A stretch of DNA of 64,000 bases from Mactromeris polynyma (Eukaryota; Mollusca; Bivalvia; Venerida; Mactridae). The stretch is from the NCBI GenBank assembly GCA_032209605.1, contig JASFXZ010000005.1:29500905-29564904 (forward strand). The letters run 5' to 3'. Below are positions 1-12,400 of the stretch, one piece after another (position 1 is the first letter of the stretch; every line of letters starts with the position of its first letter). The translations under genes and the position numbers were made by a program. The notes below the pieces were generated by a model. That model did not search any database. It saw only the letters and a program-made list of their open reading frames with translations, and was not told the DNA's origin.

Positions 1-321
1 GGCTTGAACAACCGAATCTCACATATTTACACATGCGGTGTTTGTAAAACTCTATTACAATAAAGGACTCAATTTTCAATAAATGTCTGCATTGTATTGA
101 CAGCATTAGACACATTGAACTTTAAAAGTTAAAATCCACAGAAGGTTGTAATGGTACACTATGCAACTGCCCTTCGCGTCAAACAAACATCTAGGAATGA
201 GGAAGTAAGGAATTGTCTAGCTGAGTTTCAAACACAACAGTGGAGAATTGAAGGGGACAACTAGACCATTGTTGAGACTTTAAGAACTCGTATTGATAAA
301 ACAATTACGCCTTCCTTACAG

Positions 322-401
322 ATACTTTGGAATGCTATCAATGCAGCCACGTTGACGATTTAAATACCTGCAACGTCTCACGAACCTGCAATACTGGAGA
401 A
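322..401 (+). CDS. LU (Ly6/uPAR three-finger) domain, first exon
   Basis: The acceptor ttccttacag precedes the exon and the donor gaa|gtaagc follows it. It starts with two bases of a split codon and ends in phase 0. The 26 full codons carry the typical LU opening, LECYQC, followed by NTC and RTCNTGE, giving four of the expected early cysteines. It probably splices to an unfound middle exon, because the LU fold needs further cysteines before the next exon seen. Confidence 0.75.
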
Positions 402-3400
402 GTAAGCAATCACTTTTTCATAAATTCGTAAAATTATTGGCCTTCAGCCAATATTTGGTAACCCCACTCACATAATTATAAACGTGACCAGTTTCAACTC
501 ATGTACTGCTTATAGCAATTTTTCTGAGAGAATCGGCTCAAAAAACATTTCGGCATTTGGAACAGAATCTTTAAAGAGATTCCACTGTTTCATCCAATTT
601 ATACGCATAGGTTTTTGGACAATTTACTAATATTTGTCCTCGTGGTGAGCTATAAGGATCGTTGGCTGTCCGCCGTCCGTCAAGATTTTCTTTAAACGAC
701 ATTTCCTCCTAAAGTTCTGAAACGTCACAAGAATGATAATTGGGCAAGAATCTTTCATACAAGTTGCAATACAAGTTGCATACATTGTTCCGGTTTACTG
801 CATAAGTAGGTCACAGGAGTAAAAATGTTTTAAAATGTAAATTTTGAAAAAATTGTCCAGAGATTTGATAATTGATGTGTACCATTGTCAAGTTTTATTT
901 TTACATGATTGCATCAACTGGTATGTTCTGTCAAAAACATGGTCACCAGGCGGTCAGGGCGGATCCTTGGTCCGTATACGCATATAGTGGAAACAATAAT
1001 CGGCATCCCTCCTAAACCTGCTACGTGTAATTTGACTGGATTTGACAGAAATGATCCTTAGGTGGTCATAATTTCGCCTAAATGGCAATGTACTCAGGCG
1101 CGCGATATAGGACAATCATTGGTCCTCTTGTTGTGTAACTCATTGCACCACCTTTCAGAAGAATACTGCACTTATAATTATTATAATGATTTAATCGTTA
1201 ATTAGGTCTTACATTTGTAAACTGATAAGAAAGTAAGGATCAGTTCGTGCCTCATAAACGGCACTGATTCATAAAATGTAACGAAATGAAGATAAATATT
1301 TAAGTATCAGCAGATCTTATCAGTTTTTAGCTGAGTCTAAGTTCTACATATTCTCCATAAACATGAAAATGAGAGATAGCATAATTTACAAACGGTTTCT
1401 GTTTTTAAATCACCGCTTACAAATCTGCACTTAACGCCATTAAAACGCAACTATAATTGTTCACATAATACAGTGACATTACATAAAAAAACTATATTTC
1501 ATTTTACAAATATAATTTCTTGAAATTAATCAATAATGATAATAAGAAGAGTAGGTATTTAGTTTCATCACATTGTGAACAAGAAAACACGTGTGAAACA
1601 CGTAACTTACGGTATTACGCTTTATACAATTGGTATACACATTCACACATAATTCAAAGTAGCCTTTTCATTGGTGTTAAGAATGCATGTGTTTATGAAT
1701 CATCTTCTTCAATACAACTTTATTTTTTTGCATAGACATGTTTTACAAACGCAATTCCAAACCAGCAAGGAGTAATATACGATCTCGGATGTATCGCACA
1801 AAGTGTACGTATCGTTTCCGTATATTGTACTATACGATTAGATACTTTAATACAATATAACATTACGAGAAAATTTCAAGGTCCAATTACATTATAAAAC
1901 GTATGTATAATATGGTTTTCAATACACACCTTAATTAGAACACTCAATGTTTTAAAACCATTCAAAAAGTATTCGGTATGTGCTATATAATTGTTAAAGA
2001 GCAAAAATACCATTATTTCACAGATTTGATTTTTTCTATTTCATGTATGCATTTTTGGTAATCTGTTTCTTCGTATAACTTTGGAATATAACTGAAGAAT
2101 ACAGTGCATCAGCTCCAGAGCGGCCATCTCTTGTGCAGCAACCTCTCTTAAAAACGCAAAACGTTTCCCGAATAAATTGTTTATTCTATTGAACAGCAAC
2201 CTCTTAACAACAGCCGATAAAACCATCTATCAAAATACGTTACTCTGGGGGGGGGGGGGTAGCACTGTACTTCCATAGAAGTGAAAGGAGTCTTGCAACG
2301 ACACAACACATTGTTGTCTACAATTATATTGCAGAAATGCAGCGGCGGTCTTACTGTTACAGGGTCAATAGTTGGGAAACGACAAATGGAGTGTCATGAA
2401 TGTTGTTCAAGAGATCTTTGTAATCAGGCATTATGTCTAGGTCTAAAATGTAAGATAACATCTAGCATTGTAACTGTCGATTTTGTATCACTGACGTGCG
2501 GAGTCATTCAACTTTCATACACGGCGTTTATAAACGAGAACACCACCTGCCTGTGCTAACTCTCACTCATTGAATGCACCATTTCCTTATGTTGTCTCAC
2601 ATACATACGATAGCCGTGTACTGTCTATTGTAATATTGCACCGTATTGCGTTGCCATATATTAGAACTGTCTAGCTCTGTACACTCATGTTGCATTGCAC
2701 CGTCTCGTTTTGTCATAATATTATACCGTCTCGCTGAGTATACTAATTACCATTTTAACGTCTTGAGTTGCCATATACCGCCTCGCTTTGTATACTAACG
2801 TCAAATTGCACCGTCTTGCGTTGTCATATAACGCCTCCCGCCTCGCTTTGTAAACTTACGTTACATTGCACCGTCTTGTCTTGTCTTATACCACCTCGCT
2901 TCACATTGCACCATCTTGAGTTGCCAGATACCGCCTCGCTTTGTATACTAACGTCACATTGCACCGTTTTGCGTTGCCATAAACCACCTCGCTTTGTATA
3001 CTAACGTCACATTGCACCGTCTTGCGTTGCCATATACCACCTCGCTTTGTATACTAACGTCACATTGCACCGTCTTGCGTTGCCATATACCACCTCGCTT
3101 TGTATACTAACGTCATATTGCACCGTCTTGCGTTGCCATAAACCACCTCGCTTTGTATACTGACGTCACATTGCACCGTCTTGCGTTGCCATAAAACACC
3201 TCGCTTTGTATTCTAACGTCTTATTGCACCGTCTTGCGTTGCCAGATACCGCCTCGCTTTGTATACTAACGTCAAATTGCAACGTCTTACGTTGCCATAT
3301 AACGCCTCCCGCCTCGTTTTGTATACTTACGTTACATTGCACCGTCTTGTCTTGTCTTATACCACCTCGCTTCACATTGCACAAACTTGAGTTGCCAGAT

Positions 3401-6400
3401 ACCGCCTCGCTTTGTATACTAACGTCACATTGCACCGTCTTGCGTTGCCATAAACCACCTCGCTTTGCATACTAACGTCACATTGCACCGTCTTGCGTTG
3501 CCATAAACCACTTCGCTTTGTATACTAACGTCACATTGCACCGTCTTGCGTTGCCATAAACCACCTCGCTTTGTATACTAACGTCCCATTGCACCGTCTT
3601 GCGTTGCCAGATACCGCCTCGCGTTGTATACTAAAGTCACATTGCACCGTCTTGCGTTGCCATAAACCACCTCGCTTTGTATACTAACGTCACATTGCAC
3701 CGTCTTGCTTTGCCATATACCACCTCGCTTTGTATACTAACGTCACATTGCACCGTCTTGCGTTGTCATAAACCACCTCGCTTTGTATACTAACGTCACA
3801 TTGCACCGTCTTGCGTTGCCAGATACCGCCTCGCTTTGTATACTAACGTCACATTGCACCGTCTTGCGTTGCCATAAACCACCTCGCTTTGTATACTAAC
3901 GTTACATTGCACCGTCTTGCATGGCCATATGCCGCCTCGCTTTGTATACTAACGCCACATTGCACCGTCTTGCGTTGCCATAACACACCTCGCTTTGTAT
4001 ACTAACGTCACATTGCACCGTCTTGCGTTGCCATATACCACCTCGCTTTGTATACTAACGTCACATTGCACCGTCTTGCGTTGCCATATACCACCTCGCG
4101 TTGTATACTAACGTCACATTACACCGTCTTGCGTTGCCATATACCACCTCGCTTTGTATACTAACGTCACATTACACCGTCTTGCGTTGCCATAACCCAC
4201 CTCGCTTTGTATACTAACGTCACATTGCACCGTCTTGCGTTGCCATATACCACCTCGCTTTGTATACTAACGTCACATTACACCGTCTTGCGTTGCCATA
4301 TACCACCTCGCTTTGTATACTAACGTCACATTGCACCTTCTTGCGTTGCCATATACCACCTCGCTTTGTATACTAACGTCACATTGCACCGTCTTGCGTT
4401 GCCATATACCACCTCGCTTTGTATACTAACGTCACATTACACCGTCTTGCGTTGCCAGATAACGCCTCGCTTTGTATACTAACGTCACATTACACCGTCT
4501 TGCGTTGCCATATACCACCTCGCTTTGTATACAAACGTTACATTGCACCGTCTTGCGTTGCCAGATACCGCCTCGCTTTGTATACTAACGTCACATTACA
4601 CCGTCTTGCGTTGCCATATACCACCTCGCTTTGTATACTAACGTCACATTGCACCTTCTTGCGTTGCCATAAACCACCTCGCTTTGTATACTAACGTCAC
4701 ATTGCACCTTCTTGCGTTGCCATAAACCACCTCGCTTTGTATACTAACGTCACATTACACCGTCTTGCGTTGCCATATACCACCTCGCTTTGTATACTGA
4801 CGTCACATTGCACCTTCTTGCGTTGCCATATACCACCTCGCTTTGTATACTAACGTCACATTGCACCTTCTTGCGTTGCCATATACCACCTCGCTTTGTA
4901 TACTAACGTCACATTGCACCTTCTTGCGTTGCCATAAACCACCTCGCTTTGTATACTAACGTCACATTGCATCGTCTTGCGTTGCCATAACCCACCTCGC
5001 TTTGTATACTAACGCCACATTGCACCTTCTTGCGTTGCCATATACCACCTCGCTTTGTATACTAACGTCACATTGCATCGTCTTGCGTTGCCATAACCCA
5101 CCTCGCTTTGTATACTAACGTCACATTGCACCTTCTTGCGTTGCCATATACCACCTCGCTTTGTATACTAACGTCACATTGCACCTTCTTGCGTTGCCAT
5201 ATACCACCTCGCTTTGTATACTAACGCCACATTGCACCTTCTTGCGTTGCCATATACCACCTCGCTTTGTATACTAACGTCACATTGCATCGTCTTGCGT
5301 TGCCATAACCCACCTCCCTTTGTATAATAATGTCACATTGCACCTTCTTGCGTTGCCATATACCACCTCGCTTTGTATACTAACGTCACATTGCACCTTC
5401 TTGCGTTGCCATATACCGCCTCCCTTTGTATAATAATGTCACATTGCACCTTCTTGCGTTGCCATATACCGCCTCCCTTTGTATAATAATGTCACATTGC
5501 ACCTTCTTGCGTTGCCATATACCACCTCCCTTTGTATAATAATGTCACATTGCACCTTCTTGCGTTGCCATATACCACCTCCCTTTGTATAATAATGTCA
5601 CATTGCACCTTCTTGCGTTGCCATATACCACCTCGCTTTGTATACTAACGTCACATTGCACCTTCTTGCGTTGCCATATACCACCTCGCTTTGTATACTA
5701 ACGTCACATTGCACCTTCTTGCGTTGCCATATACCACCTCGCTTTGTATACTAACGTCACATTGCACCTTCTTGCGTTGCCATATACCGCCTCCCTTTGT
5801 ATAATAATGTCACATTGCACCTTCTTGCGTTGCCATATACCGCCTCCCTTTGTATAATAATGTCACATTGCACCTTCTTGCGTTCCCATATACCGCCTCC
5901 CTTTGTATAATAATGTCACATTGCACCTTCTTGCGTTGCCATATACCACCTCGCTTTGTATACTAACGTCACATTGCACCTTCTTGCGTTGCCATATACC
6001 ACCTCCCTTTGTATACTAACGTCACATTGCACCTTCTTGCGTTGCCATAAACCACCTCGCTTTGTATACTAACGTCACATTGCACCTTCTTGCGTTGCCA
6101 TATACCACCTCGCTTTGTATAATAATGTCACATTGCACCTTCTTGCGTTGCCATATACCGCCTCCCTTTGTATAATAATGTCACATTGCACCTTCTTGCG
6201 TTGCCATATACCACCTCGCTTTGTATACTAACGTCACATTGCACCTTCTTGCGTTGCCATTTACCACCTCGCTTTGTATACTAACGTCACATTGCACCTT
6301 CTTGCGTTGCCATAAACCACCTCGCTTTGTATACTAACGTCACATTACACCGTCTTGCGTTGCCATATACCACCTCGCTTTGTATAATAATGTCACATTG

Positions 6401-9400
6401 CATCGTCTTGCGTTGCCATATACCACCTCGCTTTGTATACTAACGTCACATTGCACCTTCTTGCGTTGCCATATACCACCTCGCTTTGTATAATAATGTC
6501 ACATTGCACCTTCTTGCGTTGCCATATACCACCTCGCTTTGTATACTAACGTCACATTACACCGTCTTGCGTTGCCATATACCACCTCGCTTTGTATACT
6601 AACGTCACATTACACCGTCTTGCGTTGCCATATACCACCTCGCTTTGTATACTAACGCCACATTACACCGTCTTGCGTTGCCATATACCACCTCGCTTTG
6701 TATAATAATGTCACATTGCATCGTCTTGCGTTGCCATATACCACCTCGCTTTGTATACTAACGTCACATTGCACCTTCTTGCGTTGCCATATACCACCTC
6801 GCTTTGTATACTAACGTCACATTGCACCTTCTTGCGTTGCCATATACCACCTCGCTTTGTATACTAACGTCACATTACACCGTCTTGCGTTGCCATATAC
6901 CACCTCGCTTTGTATACTAACGCCACATTACACCGTCTTGCGTTGCCATATACCACCTCGCTTTGTATAATAATGTCACATTGCATCGTCTTGCGTTGCC
7001 ATATACCACCTCGCTTTGTATACTAACGTCACATTGCACCTTCTTGCGTTGCCATATACCACCTCGCTTTGTATACTAACGTCACATTGCACCTTCTTGC
7101 GTTGCCATATACCACCTCGCTTTGTATACTAACGTCACATTGCACCTTCTTGCGTTGCCATATACCGCCTCGCTTTGTATAATAATGTCACATTGCAACG
7201 TGTCACGTTCTATCGAAATGAAAGGAATGCTTATGTAAGGATGACTTGCCGTTAAATCGATTTAAACCCCCAGTAATTTCACTGACAGTTCCTAGGCTGT
7301 CTATTGCTGTATTGTTATTTTTTTTGTTTGTGTTTTAAATGTATGTTAATTTCCCTTTCCCCGTATGCATTTCTTTCACTTCATATATTGTTCATGTTAA
7401 TTTCTCCCTAGTTTCGACCTATTGTTGCCAGCCACCTTGACTTGTACTGTGATCTTTTCCATTCATTTATTCCCCCAGTATTGTCCTCTTCGATTCTCCT
7501 AGTTATTCCTTATGGCCAGACAGGCCATTCCTTGCGCCTCTGTTCCCTTACGTATGTACCTTTGAGCCTACTCAAGTGCCTTATGGTTTAGGGATTGTTG
7601 TTTTTCCAGGTATGTGTGGGTAGGCACTAACTTACGTATGTGGCGTTGCCTGTAGCAACTTATTCTCTCTATTTTAGTATAACACATAAAACAGTCAATT
7701 CTTAGCAATCTATTGCAGCGGCTTCAAATTGCCTAGATGATGAACAAGAAGATTGTGCGAGACTTGAATCATTATTTCGAGTCTGTAATGATGTACCTCA
7801 CGCAAGACTAATTTGTCCACGTTTTTGCAATCTGTGTGGCATTGGTAAGAATTTCGATTGTACATGTAGGATATCAAAACGTCTCGTGGGATAGTCCATC
7901 CGTCCTCCTTTCTTTGGCTGGCGTTTCCTGTAGAAACATTTCCATATGCAGTAATGTTGCGCAATGCATTTTTTAAGCATACCTTGAAAACAGCGTCGAT
8001 GATAAGAAAGTGTTAACATTCACTTTTCTTTTTCCTGCATATATATAATGAGCAACAAAACGGGCGTTTTCCCTTTTTAATCCTAATACAAATGTTTATT
8101 GTCAGAGTAGTGGAAAACACTGACAGGGAGTGTCACATTTAAACAATAGAACTTCCCTAGACAGATACATGCTATGAGAGAAGGTACACAAAGGGATGGA
8201 CACACAAATAACGATCGGACCAGGGGGGGGGGGGGGGGGGCATGCGGAGAGAGGACAGACTAAAACTGGAACTATGCACAGTTCGGCACCACTGCCTATT
8301 GTAACCATTTTTTTCTTAAATCAGTCTAAAAAAATATTCCATTAAAAGCTATGTATCTTTTGGAAATACCCCAGAGATTTTACGTTACCTTTTTTATTTG
8401 AATTATTCGGACATGTTAATACTGTAAAGTGCAGGAACTAGACCTAAGTAACACATAAATATAGTATTTATACCACCATATTATGTGGGTTTCTTAGGTT
8501 CGACATTGACGAGATATAGTAAAAGTAATTCATTCTTATGCATTCAATGGATAACCTTAATAATACCATTTGACCAGTAAATCACACAGTTATTATTGTG
8601 AAAAATTCCATTTCCATAAAGAGACATTTTAAATAATATCGATACTAAACTGTACTTGTTTCTACAAATGAGCGCTATAGGGTTTACAACATCTTCTGTA
8701 AGTGAAGTGATTTCAAGAACACGCAACATGTGATGTCACTATTTACAAGCAGGATACAATATTTACTCCATATGGTCATTTCGTTTTCATATTGCCATTG
8801 GGGCAAATATTGCTTACTGTCAGTACATGGTGACATCACATATGACGTTTTCTGGATATGACGTCACTTAAAGAAGAGGTTGGAAAGCGTACAAAAATCA
8901 AATGTCATAGAATCACACATTGAACCAGAATGTTTTTCCATTCTGTCTACAGTTGATGGAGGCTGGTCAGACTGGTCGGTATGGTCGGACTGTGACGTCA
9001 CATGTGCTAATGGAACACAATCACGAACCCGGTACTGCAACACTCCTGTTCCGTCCCCAAGGGGCGAACAGTGCAAGGGGCACGATCGTGAGAGCACAAT
9101 ATGTACAAATAAGCCATGTCCGAGTAAGAGTAAAATCGATACAATCGCATTAACCATGCAATTAATTTGGTTTATACTGCATATTAATTATGATTCTGCA
9201 ATTTTGGTGAAAGAGATTTTAATAATAATTACTTAACACAACAACAATTTAGACATAAATAGATAATATCTCGCCTATTGAACGATCTTAACATATCGTT
9301 TGTAGTAGATGTTCATTTTACTCGTATAAAAGGTAGATGTGGATCGAGGACATCCCACATACTATCGTACAATATTATCATACATATTACTCTCCTTTAG

Positions 9401-12400
9401 CATCGGGCGCTTATTCCGATACCTTCATAATCACCTCCGCGTTACAACTCTCGCGCAACTGATATTTCATGTTTTAGACAGGCGAATCGACATGCGCCAA
9501 TAGCCATTCAGTGAACCGCTTGCAACGACTAGTTAATGACCTATAAGTAGGACAGCAAATATTATGCAACTGTGCACTGAATAGACAGCTCTCACTTTCA
9601 TAGAAATAGCGCCTTGAACATGTAAATTGCTAGAAAAACAAAATAAATCGGACATAAGTGACTATTGTTTCGTCGGCATGCAAAAATTATTCCGATGCCT
9701 GTAAATGTAAAGTATATACGGCCATTCATTCAGCTGTCGATGCGGAATCTGCGTATATCTTAAAATGTGTCATCCCGTTACTCAGCATTTGGTGGTACTT
9801 GAAAATTGTAATATGTATCAGTTAAATTCGAGATGAAAAAAAGAAATATTGCCTTTTGTAAATACTAAATGATTCGAAATAAAACCGATTAGCAACATCG
9901 TCAAAATTTCCCTCGACACGAAAGGCCAAATATTGTGTATATATTTGATTGGTTCTAACTCGAAAACATACCCGTCTATTACAAACTCAGTAGTCAAGTA
10001 ATCGTGCTGACCAATGAAATTTAGTATCACTTAAATACGGGGATTTCATTTACTGCGACCAAAAGATTAAAGAAGTCAAATATCAAATTTATATTGCGTG
10101 TGTGGGAGCTAACATGCATATACACATACTATATCATTGTTAATGTATATATCTCAAACGCAAACGTTAACAAAGCATAATTGATAATGATTTTGCATTG
10201 TTATCAGTTTTGATTTTGTGGGCGTTTTTTTCCTTGCCAATATGAATACTTTTTAAACAAAAAGCCTTCACTATGTCTCTCTGGACAAAACATATTTCAG
10301 AAATAACCAACGTAATTTTACTGAAATAAAAACTCACAATGTTATCCCAATATGTGTCAAAAGTACCATTGACTTCCATTGAAATAGCGACCTCTTTCAG
10401 AACATTTTAGTTGCAGCCGTGACGACAACCCTTTGTTCTCGCTATACGTATTGGTCGTACAGTCCTGTATTTCTCCAAGAGCTGAACAATGTGTTTACAC
10501 ATTCTATTACTAAGTGTATAAAGCTTAATATTGTACCGGTAGCGTCTGTTAGATAACAGGTATCGAGCAGTAAATATATAGAACCGGATGAGGCGCGTAG
10601 ACGACTCAATATCTGACATATTGGACAATTTTCGGCTTATATCTAATACATATTGATAATTAACATGATATTTTGCTCGGAATATGAATGACATGGTATT
10701 GCTTTATTTGCAGCTGTAAATGAAGCTTTTGTGATATGTTAATAATGGCAAGCTGTTTATGATAATTTATTCCTAGTTTCCTAAATGTTCACTGTTGAGT
10801 TATGCTTCTATTTATCCATGTTTCCTTAAAAAAGTTTTGATGATTACAGGACATTCCCAAAATAGGTGTTTGCATTACCTATGTACTTGATGTGAAATAA
10901 GAAAGCGTTAGTTCTAAGTATTCAGTGAATACTTCTTGTTTGAGGACCTATGTGGGTACCCCGTTTATTTTACAATACAATAGCATATATACACATTCCT
11001 ACATATATAATAGTTACTCATATAACATACACAAATCGTTTATGCATACATACATATATTTATACTATACATAAGGTACACACATATGACACTTTTTGTG
11101 AGAGGTTTTTTTCAAGGGTTTTTTACAGATGAGGGAAGATATGAAATAAGACGAAAGAATAGATTTTAGGAGCAACAAAAAAAAATAAACCAATCATATC
11201 ACATGAAGAAAAATGATTGGTCAATATAGTATTAGTAACTTTATAAATGTGTTTAAGTTGCTTTGAGTTAAAGGATGAAGATAGGATAGACACCGGTTTG
11301 TGTAATATCTGTTACATTGTATATGGGGCTTCTAAATGTTCAAATGATTCCTTTTCCTGTTGTGCGCAGTTATTTTATCTTTCATTAATGCGATTTGTTT
11401 CTCTACTTCTTTTCGTTCTTTGAGAAATCGTATGAAGTGACGAAATATTGGAACATTTGCATTTTACATTTAAATATAAAATACTTTGCTAATACTTCTA
11501 CATGTATACTGAGACCATTGCATGTTTGAATCTCTTGAGATATCGAAAGTTGTCGAGAATATATTATTCCAATCTTTAACATTTAATTGCAAAACGAATT
11601 CTTCATTCCGTTTTGATAAACTAGTTGGTTATATGTGTACTGTACATGATTGTGTTCCTTTTGTAGTTTGTCCTAATTTGAGAATGATTGATTAATTACG
11701 TTCATCCAATAATTTGTAGCTGTCACATCGGATGGTAATTGTTCACTCTTTCCACTTTACAGTTCACGGGGGATGGACAAGGTGGTCTGTATGGGGGTCA
11801 TGTTCTGTGACGTGTGATATTGGAATGCAGCGACGTGACCGTTCATGTAGCAACCCATATCCGAGTGCTGATGGTGATTTTTGTCGTGGGGATGCACGTG
11901 ATGATAGGATGTGTATTGAAAGTGCTTGTGCAAGTATGTTATCAAAGATAAAATGCCACATACTCTACTATAATATGGTATATGCAGTATCCTGTGTTTT
12001 ATTGAGAACAATCTTAATTTCATGTCTTAAATTAAATAAATAGCTTCTTTATGCTGAATTGACTAAATACGCTCGGGCTTAACATTCCTGTATTCTAGTC
12101 CGTTCGTATATCAGTACATGTTTCAATGTAGTTTTTGAATATTGAAATACTACAATGTACATATACATGTACTACATTATGTGTGTACACGCATAGATGT
12201 TTAATTACAGATGGGGCGTGGTCTACATGGTCAGTGTGGAATCAATGTTCAGTAACGTGTGGCACTGGGTTGCAATCTAGACAGAGACAATGTGACAACC
12301 CGAAACCATCACCTTTTGGTACATATTGCATTGGATCATCCGAAAGTGTGAACATTTGTTTCGAAAAAGCTTGCGATGGTAAGTGCTAGATTGTTGTTGC

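Noticed and set aside
2768..4694. Several ~90-codon frames in the 53-bp array
   Set aside because: Unit length 53 is not a multiple of three, so frames drift; no coding pattern.
2630..7200. CRISPR-like array of regular repeats
   Set aside because: Repeats are contiguous with no unique spacers, in a eukaryotic intron.
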